Below, piece by piece: positions 31,912-40,559 of a DNA stretch of 64,000 nt. Position 1 is the first letter of the stretch, and each line of letters starts with the position of its first letter. A program made the translations under genes and the position numbers. The notes under the pieces are model-generated. The model was not told the DNA's origin, ran no database searches, and saw nothing but the letters and a program-made list of their open reading frames with translations. The DNA is from CAYRHN01 sp964424115 (GTDB lineage: Bacteria > Chloroflexota > Anaerolineae > Anaerolineales > Anaerolineaceae). Location: positions 221,051 through 285,050 of the forward strand of contig CAYRHN010000005.1 of assembly GCA_964424115.1 (NCBI GenBank), written 5' to 3'.

Positions 31912-31942
31912 AACACCCCTGGCCGGCGTCACCAGAGGTGTT
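31912..31942 (-). terminator. Terminator downstream of tRNA-Asn
   Basis: Imperfect stem from AACACC(C)CTGG to CCAG(A)GGTGTT with a GC-rich loop. On the minus strand it is followed by TTTTATTTTC, so it ends the tRNA transcript. Confidence 0.7.
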
Positions 31943-31956
31943 AGGGAATAATTTTG

Positions 31957-32030
31957 CTCCTCGACCAGGACTTGAACCTGGAACCTAGCGGTTAACAGCC
32001 GCCCGCTCTGCCGAATTGAGCTATCGAGGA
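31957..32030 (-). tRNA. tRNA-Asn (anticodon GTT)
   Basis: A 74-nt cloverleaf on the minus strand. The acceptor stem pairs TCCTCGA with TCGAGGA, the anticodon loop CTGTTAA contains GTT, and the T-arm has GGTTCAAGTCC. The discriminator base is G. The CCA tail is not encoded. Confidence 0.95.
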
Positions 32031-32084
32031 AGGCGTGCTTATTATAACCCAGCTCGTTTTCTTGTCAAGCGTTTTGAAGAAAAA

Positions 32085-32114
32085 ACGCGGCTCTCAGAAA
32101 GATGAAAGCCGCGT
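32085..32114 (-). terminator. Terminator of the P-type ATPase gene
   Basis: An 8-bp stem (ACGCGGCT with AGCCGCGT) followed on the minus strand by a run of six or more T residues, 20 bp after the stop codon. Confidence 0.8.
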
Positions 32115-32133
32115 CTGAATCCAGCGTAATGAC

Positions 32134-34992
32134 TTACTTCCTGCGCTTGCGGGCGGGGGAGAAGAAGAACTTGGTCGCTTCGGCTGCCAGGGAAGGAATG
32201 ATCAGCAATGGAAGAAGGACCAACCATTGCGCCACGCCCAGCGGCTCGGTGGAAAAGACCGTGTTCAGGAATGGCAGATAAACCACCGCCATGATCAAGA
32301 CCAGAGAAGCGAGCACGGCGTAATTCATCCAGCGGTTGGTGAAGAAACCGATCTTGAGCAGCGGGTAGTATTCCGAGCGGGCGGTGAAAGCGCGCAGCAG
32401 TTCCGAGCAAGAGAGGGTGACGAAAGACATGGTTTCGGCGAATTCGATGTGCTGCGGCTCGATAAATTTTCCGTAGGCATAGGCGAAAAGCGTGACGGCA
32501 GTGATGGCAATGGTCTGGATCAGGATGCCCGTACGCATGAAGCGGTTGATGATCGGTTCCTTGGGGGGGCGGGGCGGCTGGTCCATGATATCCGGATCGC
32601 CCTTCTCGGTCGCCAGGGCCAGGGCGGGTGCACCGTCGGTGACCAGGTTCAACCACAAAAGCTGCAGGGCAGTCAGGGGTGCACCCCAACCGAACAAAGT
32701 AGCCAGGAAGATGATCATGATCTCGGCCATGTTGCAGGAGAGCAAGTAATAAACGAACTTGCGGATGTTGCTGTAGATAATGCGGCCTTGTTCGATGGCA
32801 GAGACAATGCTGGCGTAATTGTCGTCGGTAAGGACCATATCGGCGGTTTCCTTGGCCACATCAGTGCCGGTGATGCCCATCGCCACACCGATGTCGGCGC
32901 GTTTGATGGCCGGTGCGTCGTTGACGCCGTCGCCAGTCATAGCGACCACTTCATTGTTCGAGCGCAGGGCATCCACGATGCGCATCTTGTGCTCCGGGGA
33001 GACGCGGGCAAAGACATCGGTATGTTCCACTTCTTTGACCAGGGCTGCATCATCCAGTTCATTCAACTGCGCGCCGGTCAACACGTGGTGGCCGGGTTGC
33101 AGCAGGCCAATCGTCTCGGCGATTGCCTGGGCAGTGTTGGGATAATCGCCAGTGATCATGATGGTGCGAATTCCAGCGCTGCGCGCCAGTTCCAGGGCCG
33201 GTTGGACTTCAGTACGGGCTGGATCGATCATGCCCATCAGGCCAACGAAGACCAGATCTTTTTCCATCTCTTCACTGTTAAGCTCAGCGGGTAAAGCCGG
33301 AACGATGCGGTAGGCCAGGCCCAACACCCGCAGCGCCTGGCGGGTCATCTCATCGTTGGCGTTCAGGATCTGCCGGCGCATATCCTCATTCAGACTGGCA
33401 GGTTGATCTTCCATAGTCTGGTAGTAGGTGCACAATTGTAAAACAATATCCGGAGCGCCCTTGAGGGTCACTGCAAACCATTCCCGCTTTTCCGCATCAT
33501 AAAATGGGGAAATATCGGCCGGCCTTGGAGCATCGATTTTATGAATGGTAATCATGCGCTTGCGCACCGAGTCGAAGGGAATTTCCTGAGTGCGGGGATA
33601 GCCGCCGGCCAATTCATCCATGGCAGCGCCGGCTTTGGCGGCTGCCACGAGCAAGGATCCTTCGGTGGGATCGCCGATCATGCGATAGGCGGGAGGATTA
33701 CCATTCTCGGCGGGCAGGGGTTCAAGCTGAGCATCATTGTTCAACACCCCCACCCACAGGGTAGTCGCAGCCGCCGGGTAATCTTTGAGGTCCACCTTTT
33801 TATCGTTCAACAAGAAATCACCGCGCACTGAGTAACCGCTGCCGGTGATACGGAACATCTTGCCGTCCACCCACATCCGGGTAACAGTCATTTCATTTTG
33901 AGTAAGTGTGCCAGTTTTATCCGAGCAGATCACTGTGGCAGAACCAAGTGTTTCTACCGAAGAAAGACGGCGGATGAGTGCGTGGCGGCGAACCATCTCG
34001 CGCATGCCCAGCGCCAGGCTGATGGTGACCACAGCGGGAAGCCCTTCTGGAACAGCGGCGATCGCCAGGCTGACCGCGATCATGAACAGGTCAACCACTT
34101 TTTGTAGCCCTTCGGGAGAGGTAAAGATGACCCCCAGGCCACCCATTTCTCCAACTGCGCGAATCAGGCTGATGATGAAGACCAACGCACAAACGATCAA
34201 CGCACCTATCCCCAGGAGCTTGCCTAACTGGTCGAGGCGTTTTTGCAGCGGCGTTTCTTCCTGGTCCACACTGGATAGCATCTTGGCAATCATCCCCAGC
34301 TGGGTGTGCATCCCGGTGGCGATCACCGCCCCATGCCCGCGGCCGTAATTGACCGTGGTGCCCATGAAGGCCGTGTTCTTACGATCGCCCAGGGGAATAT
34401 CCTTTTCCAGGTGCATGGCGGCATTCTTTTGCACAGGCACCGATTCGCCGGTGAGGGCGGCTTCCTCCACGCGCATATTAACTGCTTCCAGCAGGCGCAC
34501 ATCGGCAGGTACAAAATTCCCCGCTTCCAGGAAGACAATGTCGCCCGGAACCAGCTGGGGAGCTGGAACAGATATGCGCGAACCATCCCGCAGCACGTGT
34601 GCTTCCGGAGCAGCCAGCTTTTTCAAGGCCGCCAGGGCTTCTTCTGCGCGGCTCTCCTGCACCACCCCCAGAACGGCGTTCAAGACCACGATAGCAAAGA
34701 TCGCGCCTGCATCGATGTATTCTCCCAGAATAAAGGAGATCACTGCCGCAATGATCAGGAGTATGATCACAAAATTATCCAGTTGAGAGATAACCCGTTT
34801 CAAGAATGTTGTCCGGGGAGCCTCGGTCAACTGGTTCAGACCATATTGCTGCTGGCGATTCTTCACCTCTTCGCTGGTTAAGCCGGTTTGCGAATGGGCT
34901 TCCAACTGCTTCAGAACCTGTTCGTTGCTCAGAGAGTGCCAGGCAATTTGAACCTCGTCATTTTTACGAGGATCCGTTGTTGAATTTTCCAT
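32134..34992 (-). CDS. P2-type cation-transporting ATPase
   Basis: A 952-aa P-type ATPase of the Ca2+/Na+,K+-like P2 group. It has the N-terminal cation ATPase domain, the TGES motif (about 180), PEGLP in M4 (about 315), the phosphorylated Asp in SDKTGTLT (about 357), GDGVNDAPAI (about 682) and a C-terminal six-helix region. PEGLP and the overall plan suggest Ca2+ or monovalent cation export at the cytoplasmic membrane. The start is ATG 34992 with AGGAGG upstream, not the longer frame to 35157, which runs through the promoter (TATAAT, minus, 35032-35037) and a terminator. Confidence 0.92.
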   Translation of the reverse strand: MENSTTDPRKNDEVQIAWHSLSNEQVLKQLEAHSQTGLTSEEVKNRQQQYGLNQLTEAPRTTFLKRVISQLDNFVIILLIIAAVISFILGEYIDAGAIFAIVVLNAVLGVVQESRAEEALAALKKLAAPEAHVLRDGSRISVPAPQLVPGDIVFLEAGNFVPADVRLLEAVNMRVEEAALTGESVPVQKNAAMHLEKDIPLGDRKNTAFMGTTVNYGRGHGAVIATGMHTQLGMIAKMLSSVDQEETPLQKRLDQLGKLLGIGALIVCALVFIISLIRAVGEMGGLGVIFTSPEGLQKVVDLFMIAVSLAIAAVPEGLPAVVTISLALGMREMVRRHALIRRLSSVETLGSATVICSDKTGTLTQNEMTVTRMWVDGKMFRITGSGYSVRGDFLLNDKKVDLKDYPAAATTLWVGVLNNDAQLEPLPAENGNPPAYRMIGDPTEGSLLVAAAKAGAAMDELAGGYPRTQEIPFDSVRKRMITIHKIDAPRPADISPFYDAEKREWFAVTLKGAPDIVLQLCTYYQTMEDQPASLNEDMRRQILNANDEMTRQALRVLGLAYRIVPALPAELNSEEMEKDLVFVGLMGMIDPARTEVQPALELARSAGIRTIMITGDYPNTAQAIAETIGLLQPGHHVLTGAQLNELDDAALVKEVEHTDVFARVSPEHKMRIVDALRSNNEVVAMTGDGVNDAPAIKRADIGVAMGITGTDVAKETADMVLTDDNYASIVSAIEQGRIIYSNIRKFVYYLLSCNMAEIMIIFLATLFGWGAPLTALQLLWLNLVTDGAPALALATEKGDPDIMDQPPRPPKEPIINRFMRTGILIQTIAITAVTLFAYAYGKFIEPQHIEFAETMSFVTLSCSELLRAFTARSEYYPLLKIGFFTNRWMNYAVLASLVLIMAVVYLPFLNTVFSTEPLGVAQWLVLLPLLIIPSLAAEATKFFFSPARKRRK

Positions 34993-35062
34993 GTAACGCC
35001 TCCTATCTAGAAAAGCACATATAATTGGGTAATTATACATAAAATTCGTAGGATTGTAATAA

Positions 35063-35102
35063 AAAACGATTGCCGGACGAAAATTCGTTCGGCAATCGTT
35101 TT
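35063..35102 (-). terminator. Intrinsic terminator of the glgC-terC unit
   Basis: A 19-bp stem (35063-35081 with 35084-35102, one mismatch), a 2-nt loop and a minus-strand T run (TTTTTTATTAC). It lies 20 bp after the TerC stop codon and separates it from the ATPase promoter. Confidence 0.88.
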
Positions 35103-35122
35103 GATTCAAGGAGGAAAATATT

Positions 35123-36001
35123 CTAGACCTCTTGAGCAGATTTTTTGCCGCCGCCAAAGATCAAACGCAGCAACCAACCCAACAAACGCAAGAAGGCATA
35201 GACCGGGGCCAGCGCCCAGTCCACCAGGCCATTCAAGTGGCGGATGCCCTGCGAAAGCCAGAGAAGGACCGGCCTAAAAACATGTAAGAACTTTAGGTGG
35301 GCATACAGGATGCAAAGGACCAATGTACCTATGGAAATACCAAAGCGCAGCCAGTCGCCGATCTCCACGTGGGCCAGGTCTTCGAGAAGGAGTTCCACAC
35401 CGATATTGAGCACCAGGATATAGGCAGCTTTCTTTAATATGTGCTCCTTCTCGACAGCAATCGAGAAAAGACCGGCAGCGAAACGCATCATGAGAATACC
35501 CAGGGCCACACCCACCATGACCACCCACAGCTTATCGGAAAGGGAGACCGCGGCAACTACGTTATCCAAGCTGAACACCAGGTCAGCCAATTCCACATTC
35601 AGCACGATCATCCAAAAGCCTTTATTCTGCAAGGAACGCGGCTGTCCTTCCACATCCTCTTCCATGGCAGATTCGGCCAGGTCATTGAACGCCAGGCGGA
35701 TCAGGTAGGCCGCGCCAAGCAGTTTGAGCCAGGGATTCTGGACAACAAAACTGGCCAGCACCAGCATGATGCCGCGGCCGACATAGGCTCCCAACAGCCC
35801 TACGCGCAGCGCAGCGGTGCGTTGGGGGCCGAGGAAAGGATGCAGCGCTCTGCCCAGGCCGTGCAAAGACCTCGGCCATTGAACGTCTTGATCGCTGGGA
35901 AGAACAGCCACCATCGCCCCCAATACGGCAGCATTATCAATTGACAGAATCCCTTCCAGGAATATCAATTGAATAATTACTGCTATGATTGACCAATCCA
36001 T
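35123..36001 (-). CDS. TerC-family membrane protein
   Basis: A 292-aa membrane protein with about seven helices and the two TerC signatures, FLEGILSIDNAAVLG near the N-terminus and VLNVELADLVFSLDNVVAAV in the middle. The acidic residues in both are conserved metal-site candidates. TerC relatives export Mn2+ or give tellurite resistance. There is a charged C-terminal tail. It follows glgC by 26 bp, an unusual pairing that probably only reflects co-transcription. No yybP-ykoY manganese riboswitch is visible upstream. Confidence 0.82.
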   Translation of the reverse strand: MDWSIIAVIIQLIFLEGILSIDNAAVLGAMVAVLPSDQDVQWPRSLHGLGRALHPFLGPQRTAALRVGLLGAYVGRGIMLVLASFVVQNPWLKLLGAAYLIRLAFNDLAESAMEEDVEGQPRSLQNKGFWMIVLNVELADLVFSLDNVVAAVSLSDKLWVVMVGVALGILMMRFAAGLFSIAVEKEHILKKAAYILVLNIGVELLLEDLAHVEIGDWLRFGISIGTLVLCILYAHLKFLHVFRPVLLWLSQGIRHLNGLVDWALAPVYAFLRLLGWLLRLIFGGGKKSAQEV

Positions 36002-36027
36002 ATTCTTTTCCTCTCAGTTTCTCAAGA

Positions 36028-37296
36028 TTATTCGGGCCCGATGTACGTTCCGGAGGGCACCACCGCGCTTTTGGGTATGACTACAATCCCATCGCGCACC
36101 ACCCAATTCGCGCCGTCCAGGTCGGTTCCGCGTGGGAAGGGGCGAATGACCACTCCGCGACCAATGCTGGCATTCTTGTCGATGATCGCCCCTTCGATCT
36201 GGCATCCGCAGCCAATGCCCATCATGATATCTTTATCGGCACAATTTTCCAGACCATACGGCTGGAGGTAATAATCGGCCCCCATGATGATGCTGTCGAT
36301 GATCTTGACCCCACTGCAGATCTGAGAACGCAGTCCGATCACCGAATGGCGGATCTCGGCATCTTTGATGCAGCAACCCTCGGCCATCAACACATTTTCC
36401 ATAATGCTGTTCTCGACAATGCTCCCCGGTAAATAGCGCGGGTGGGTGTAAATCGGATGATCTTCATCAAAAAACCGGAAAGGCGGATTGGGCATAGCCA
36501 AAGCCAGATTGGTTTCATAAAAAGAACGGATCGTCCCGATATCTTCCCAATAACCGTCAAAATCGTAACCGAACACGGCATGGGATTGCAAGGCATTCGG
36601 GATGACATGCCCGCCAAAGTCCTCCACCGCCGGGTCTGCCAGCAGTTCGATCAATTTCTCAGTCTTGAACAGGTAGATCCCCATCGAACCGAGGAAAGGC
36701 CGCGCAGGATCATTGCGGCTGACCATGGCTTCCTGTTCTTCCGCTTTCTTAGGTTTTTCGGCAAAACGGACGATCCGCCCAGTACTGTCCCGCTTAAGAA
36801 TGCCAAAACGCCCGGCATCCTCCCGCGCCACCGGCTGCACGGCAACGGTGACATCGGCGTTGTTGGCAACATGCGCCTCCACCATGCCGGAATAATCCAT
36901 ACGGTAGAGATGATCGCCGGCTAAAATGAGCACATACGGCGCGCGGGTGGCGCGGATCTCAAACAACTGCTTGCGTACCGCGTCGGCCGTGCCCTGGTAC
37001 CATTCATTGTGCTGCATGGTTTGTTCAGCAGCCCAAATCTGCACCCATCCGATATGGAAGGTGTCAAAATTGTACGTCTGGGTAATATGGCGATGAAGAG
37101 AGACGGAGTTGAATTGGGTCAGCACGGCGACACGAAAGATGCCGGAGTTGATACAGTTGCTGATCGGGATATCGATCAAGCGGTATTTTCCAGCGATCGG
37201 AACAGCCGGTTTCGAGCGTTGTTTGGTAAGCGGGTAGAGGCGGCTGCCGCGCCCGCCACCCAGGATGACTGCTAGAACCTGATCCAAAGCTGACAT
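36028..37296 (-). CDS. glgC: Glucose-1-phosphate adenylyltransferase
   Basis: A 422-aa enzyme that makes ADP-glucose from ATP and glucose-1-phosphate, the first committed step of glycogen synthesis. The nucleotide motif GGGRGSRLYPLT with the downstream KPAVPIAGKYRLIDIP segment is at residues 12-38. LAGDHLYRMDY and FAEKPK are also present. The C-terminal left-handed beta-helix domain contains the family pattern of GA/S-hexapeptides. Start ATG 37296 with GAGGAG upstream; the 14-codon in-frame extension has no ribosome site. No other glg gene is in the window. Confidence 0.95.
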   Translation of the reverse strand: MSALDQVLAVILGGGRGSRLYPLTKQRSKPAVPIAGKYRLIDIPISNCINSGIFRVAVLTQFNSVSLHRHITQTYNFDTFHIGWVQIWAAEQTMQHNEWYQGTADAVRKQLFEIRATRAPYVLILAGDHLYRMDYSGMVEAHVANNADVTVAVQPVAREDAGRFGILKRDSTGRIVRFAEKPKKAEEQEAMVSRNDPARPFLGSMGIYLFKTEKLIELLADPAVEDFGGHVIPNALQSHAVFGYDFDGYWEDIGTIRSFYETNLALAMPNPPFRFFDEDHPIYTHPRYLPGSIVENSIMENVLMAEGCCIKDAEIRHSVIGLRSQICSGVKIIDSIIMGADYYLQPYGLENCADKDIMMGIGCGCQIEGAIIDKNASIGRGVVIRPFPRGTDLDGANWVVRDGIVVIPKSAVVPSGTYIGPE

Positions 37297-37441
37297 GGCC
37301 TTTTCTCCTCTCTTGAAATCCTTAAAAAAAGAACACAACGGCCTACAAGCCGCTTATTGCATCCAATATAACATGAAGAAATATAACGTCAATATGTCTT
37401 TAATCGGGTAGAGTGCTGCCGGTTGTCAGTCGAAAAATATC

Positions 37442-38263
37442 TCAGGTTCCCCAGTCCCGCAGATAAAGGAAATCGTAACCGATGGTGCGGTTGCTGAGCT
37501 TGGCGATGGGCGGGAGGATGCGCTTGAACTGGTTGCGACGGATACGCTCCACCACGTTTTGCACAAAAGGCTCAGCAAAGCCCGCCTCCACGCATTCCGC
37601 CGGGGTGAAACGTTGGTCGATCAATAAATAGAGCAGGCGGTCCACCTCGGCATAGGTAAAGCCCAACTCGCCCTCGTCGGTTTGTCCGCTCCATAAGTCG
37701 GCCGAGGGAGCTTTTTGAATGATCGCATCGGGAATGCCCATGGATCGGGAAAGCTGGCGTACCTGGGTTTTATACAAGTCGCCTAATGGATTAAGCGCAC
37801 AGGCCGAATCACCATAAAGCGTGCTGTAACCCAGCAGGATCTCGGTCTTGTTGCCGGTGCCGATCACCAGACCGCCAAAGGCAGCCGACTGGTCAAACAA
37901 TGCGACCATGCGCATGCGGGCCATGATATTGGCCTTGCGCAGCGGGGTGGTTTGAGGGAATTGGGATACCAGCCCGTCCACCATGGGGGTGATCGGGATG
38001 GTCAACGATTGCACCCCGGTGGCATCGATGACCATCTGGGCATGCTCCAATGAATCGGCCGAGGAGGTCTGATAAGGCATGCGCACCGCCAGAACATTCT
38101 GCGGTCCGAGCGCTTCGGCAGCCAGGTAGCAGGCCAAAGCCGAATCGATCCCCCCCGAAAGCCCCAGGACCGACCGGCTGAATCCGGTGCGTTGAATCTC
38201 AGTTTTGATAAAACCGGTCAAAATCTGGCGAGCAAGGTCGGTGTTGATGTTTAGATCGATCAT
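37442..38263 (-). CDS. nadE: NAD+ synthase, stand-alone synthetase domain
   Basis: A 273-aa ATP-pyrophosphatase that amidates nicotinic acid adenine dinucleotide. The P-loop SGGIDS is at residues 36-41, with GTGNKTEILLGY and KAPSADLWSGQTDEGELG, the hallmarks of NadE. It lacks the fused glutaminase domain of glutamine-dependent enzymes. The nitrilase-fold gene lies 1 bp upstream and may supply ammonia as a separate subunit. The start is ATG 38263 directly after that gene's stop; the longer frame would run back into it. Confidence 0.92.
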   Translation of the reverse strand: MIDLNINTDLARQILTGFIKTEIQRTGFSRSVLGLSGGIDSALACYLAAEALGPQNVLAVRMPYQTSSADSLEHAQMVIDATGVQSLTIPITPMVDGLVSQFPQTTPLRKANIMARMRMVALFDQSAAFGGLVIGTGNKTEILLGYSTLYGDSACALNPLGDLYKTQVRQLSRSMGIPDAIIQKAPSADLWSGQTDEGELGFTYAEVDRLLYLLIDQRFTPAECVEAGFAEPFVQNVVERIRRNQFKRILPPIAKLSNRTIGYDFLYLRDWGT

Positions 38264-38264
38264 G

Positions 38265-39116
38265 TTAACATCCTTTAAGAATGCGGTCGAACTCGCGCTG
38301 TACCAGGGCAGTGCGTTCATCACGCAAGAGCGGCAAACGGGCACGGGTGCGGTGAAGTTGGTTCATATCCAGCGTGGCGAAGGTAAGTGCTTCCTGGTGA
38401 TAGGGGCCGCGCACCAACAGTTCGCCGTCGGGGTCAAACACACAGGCGCCGCCCCAAAAATTCAACCCGTCTTCATAACCCACCCGGTTGGAATGGATAA
38501 CAAACGAAGTGAACAGGCTGGCATAACCCTGGTTGATATGTTCCACCCAACGAGAAGACCCCAACTGGTCATCCTGGGTCAGGCCGCGACCCGGGGAAGC
38601 CGAGGTGAAGATGAAAGTATCGGCGCCATCCAACCAGAGCAGGTAAGGCGGCGAAGCATGCCAGAAATCCTCGCAAATCAAAATCCCCATACGGCCAAAG
38701 CGGGTATCGAAGGCGCGGATGGTATCTCCCCAAGCAAAGAATCGCCCTTCGTCAAAAAGTCCGTAGGTGGGAAGGTAAACCTTGCGGTGAACGTGCAGCA
38801 CTTCACCGCCGGACAGGTAAGCCGCTGAGATAAAAAACCGGTTGCGCACATCTTCTTCCACAAACCCCACAACGATATCCAACTTGCGGCTGGCTTTGAG
38901 GAGCGGATTGAACACCGGGTCGGAGGATTGCGGGCGATGAGCCACCATCGGAACCAGATCTTGCAGAACGTACCCCGTGAGGGAGAGTTCCGGAAAGACG
39001 ATCAGATCCGCACCAGAAGCCTGTACCTGATCCACCAGGGAGAGATGTTTTTCCAAATTCAAATCCACCCGACCAAGGACCGTGTTGATTTGAGCCAGAG
39101 CTACTGTTAGTTTCAT
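38265..39116 (-). CDS. Carbon-nitrogen hydrolase, possible glutaminase partner of NadE
   Basis: A 283-aa nitrilase-superfamily protein with a complete catalytic triad: Glu43 in FPELSLTGY, Lys112 in HRKVYLPT and Cys148 in ICEDFWH. The sequence between these is close to the N-terminal glutaminase domain of glutamine-dependent NAD synthetases, especially YLPTYGLFDE.RFF. With nadE 1 bp downstream, a two-subunit glutamine-dependent NAD synthetase is likely. The start is ATG 39116 with GGAAGG; an in-frame TTG at 39128 overlaps this site. Confidence 0.82.
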   Translation of the reverse strand: MKLTVALAQINTVLGRVDLNLEKHLSLVDQVQASGADLIVFPELSLTGYVLQDLVPMVAHRPQSSDPVFNPLLKASRKLDIVVGFVEEDVRNRFFISAAYLSGGEVLHVHRKVYLPTYGLFDEGRFFAWGDTIRAFDTRFGRMGILICEDFWHASPPYLLWLDGADTFIFTSASPGRGLTQDDQLGSSRWVEHINQGYASLFTSFVIHSNRVGYEDGLNFWGGACVFDPDGELLVRGPYHQEALTFATLDMNQLHRTRARLPLLRDERTALVQREFDRILKGC

Positions 39117-39271
39117 AGCACCTTCCAAGAAAGGGATCCAAGAACGATGACTTGCTTTTTATCTTTATCATATCATATTCGTGACAAATGACAGAACGTC
39201 AAAGCGCGGGTTTATGTTATCTTATAGTCGTTAAATATTAGCCCATCTGAAACAAAGAGAGGAAATTATAA

Positions 39272-39451
39272 ATGGCTTATACGATCAATGCAGATGATTG
39301 CACCGCATGCGGAGCATGCGAAGCTGAATGCACCAGCGGAGCGATCTATTTGGACGACGCCAGCGGGAAATATGCGATCAATCCCGATCTGTGCTCGGAT
39401 TGCGGTATGTGCGCCAGCGTTTGCCCGATGGAAATTCCGGTGCAATTGTAA
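39272..39451 (+). CDS. 2[4Fe-4S] ferredoxin (59 aa)
   Basis: A 59-aa ferredoxin below the usual length cut-off of ORF callers. It has two C-x2-C-x2-C-x3-C motifs, one as CTACGACEAEC and the other as CSDCGMCASVC followed by P. Each binds one 4Fe-4S cluster, giving a low-potential electron carrier typical of anaerobes. AGAGG lies upstream of ATG 39272. The gene is monocistronic, ended by the terminator at 39477. Confidence 0.93.
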   Translation: MAYTINADDCTACGACEAECTSGAIYLDDASGKYAINPDLCSDCGMCASVCPMEIPVQL

Positions 39452-39476
39452 TCCCGTCCATTTTCGACGTCATCGA

Positions 39477-39515
39477 AAAAGAATATCCTCGGAGTTTTTC
39501 CGGGGATATTCTTTT
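39477..39515 (+). terminator. Terminator of the ferredoxin gene
   Basis: A 17-bp stem (39477-39493 with 39499-39515, one G-U pair), a 5-nt loop and a terminal T run. Confidence 0.85.
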
Positions 39516-39603
39516 ATCTTACAAGATAATTGCTTGTGCTATACTTACACCTGATATTTTGTTTGACATTCAATCACCAACCACAGGAAATACGGGAGGC
39601 TGC

Positions 39604-40254
39604 ATGAAGAAATTCATTGCTGTTGCGGGAAATATCGGCGTGGGGAAGTCAACCCTGGTAGAACTGGTGTGCGCAAGGACGGGATGGCAGCCATTCTATG
39701 AACCAGTGGCTGATAATCCATACCTGGCAGATTTCTATAAAGATATGCGCGCCTGGAGTTTCCCTTCTCAGATATTCTTCCTGACCCACCGCCTGCGCAT
39801 TCACCAGGAAATCTATCACTGCCCTGGCTCAGCAGTGCAGGACCGCAGTATCTACGAGGACGCCGAGATCTTTGCGTTCAACCTGTACCTGCAAGGTCAC
39901 CTGAGTAAGCGCGACTATAGCACTTATCACGATCTTTATCAGACGTTGGCAGAATTCCTGCCGCCGCCGGATCTGGTGATCTACCTGCGTGCCTCAGTGT
40001 CTACTCTGCAGCAGCGGATCAGCCAACGCAACCGGGATTACGAGCGTACCATTTCTGTTGAATACCTGGCACAGTTAAATGAGTTGTACGAAAACTGGTT
40101 CAACAACTTCTCAATCTGTCCGGTACTGACTGTGCCGTCCGATAATCTCAATTATGTGGCACGCGAAAACCATCTGGATCTGGTAATTGCTAAAATCCAA
40201 CAGAAGTTAATGGGGAAAGAAGAGGTTATTTTTTCAGAAGATGAAATTGACTAG
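39604..40254 (+). CDS. Deoxynucleoside kinase family protein
   Basis: A 216-aa kinase of the dNK/dGK-dAK family that phosphorylates deoxynucleosides for salvage. The P-loop GNIGVGKS is at residues 9-16, EPV...NPYL.DFY provides the substrate loop, DRSIYEDAEIF is the DRS motif, and ISQRNRDYERTI is the Arg-rich lid. The start at ATG 39604 follows GGGAGG. A much longer frame beginning at 39328 is an artefact because it overlaps the ferredoxin gene in another frame. The 3' end overlaps spoVS by 4 bp (convergent). Confidence 0.88.
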   Translation: MKKFIAVAGNIGVGKSTLVELVCARTGWQPFYEPVADNPYLADFYKDMRAWSFPSQIFFLTHRLRIHQEIYHCPGSAVQDRSIYEDAEIFAFNLYLQGHLSKRDYSTYHDLYQTLAEFLPPPDLVIYLRASVSTLQQRISQRNRDYERTISVEYLAQLNELYENWFNNFSICPVLTVPSDNLNYVARENHLDLVIAKIQQKLMGKEEVIFSEDEID

Positions 40255-40511
40255 CGCGGCTCAACGACTAACTTGATCGCCGTGCGTACTTTCCCTTCAA
40301 TGTCCACGTCCACGAACTCGGGGACGCAAACGATATGAACATCCTCCTCAGCCAGGTAGCCTTTGGCTAAAACCAAAGCTTTAATGGCTTGATTGACTGC
40401 CCCTGCACCGATCGCCTGTACTTCGGCGTGCTTCTTTTCCCGGATCACTCCGGCGATAGCGCCTGCCACAGCAGCTGTGCGGGAGCTGGCTTTAACTTTG
40501 ATTATATCCAT
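40251..40511 (-). CDS. spoVS: Stage V sporulation protein S family protein
   Basis: An 86-aa SpoVS: start MDIIKVKASSRTAAVAGAIAG, centre VQAIGAGAVNQAIKA and C-terminal IEGKVRTAIKLVVEPR are near-universal in the family. SpoVS has an Alba-like fold and influences septation and sporulation in Bacillus, but it also occurs in non-spore-formers such as Thermus and Chloroflexota. AGGGAG precedes the ATG. It is the closest gene to the putative origin, transcribed away from it. Confidence 0.95.
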   Translation of the reverse strand: MDIIKVKASSRTAAVAGAIAGVIREKKHAEVQAIGAGAVNQAIKALVLAKGYLAEEDVHIVCVPEFVDVDIEGKVRTAIKLVVEPR

Positions 40512-40559
40512 TGAAATCTCCCTTCTCTTTGGGTTCCTCTCTGTCCTGTTTTAACCAAC

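Noticed and set aside
32227..33294. Long plus-strand open frame opposite the P-type ATPase (355 codons)
   Set aside because: It is a shadow of a gene with strong motif support; its own translation has no recognisable domains and it has no ribosome site.
35000..35157. N-terminal extension of the P-type ATPase
   Set aside because: It spans a promoter and a terminator; AGGAGG supports ATG 34992.
36002..36027. Manganese riboswitch (yybP-ykoY) upstream of TerC
   Set aside because: The gap to glgC is only 26 bp, too short, and no motif is present.
39328..39603. Longer version of the deoxynucleoside kinase frame
   Set aside because: It overlaps the ferredoxin gene in another frame, crosses its terminator and lacks a ribosome site; the P-loop normally starts near residue 9.
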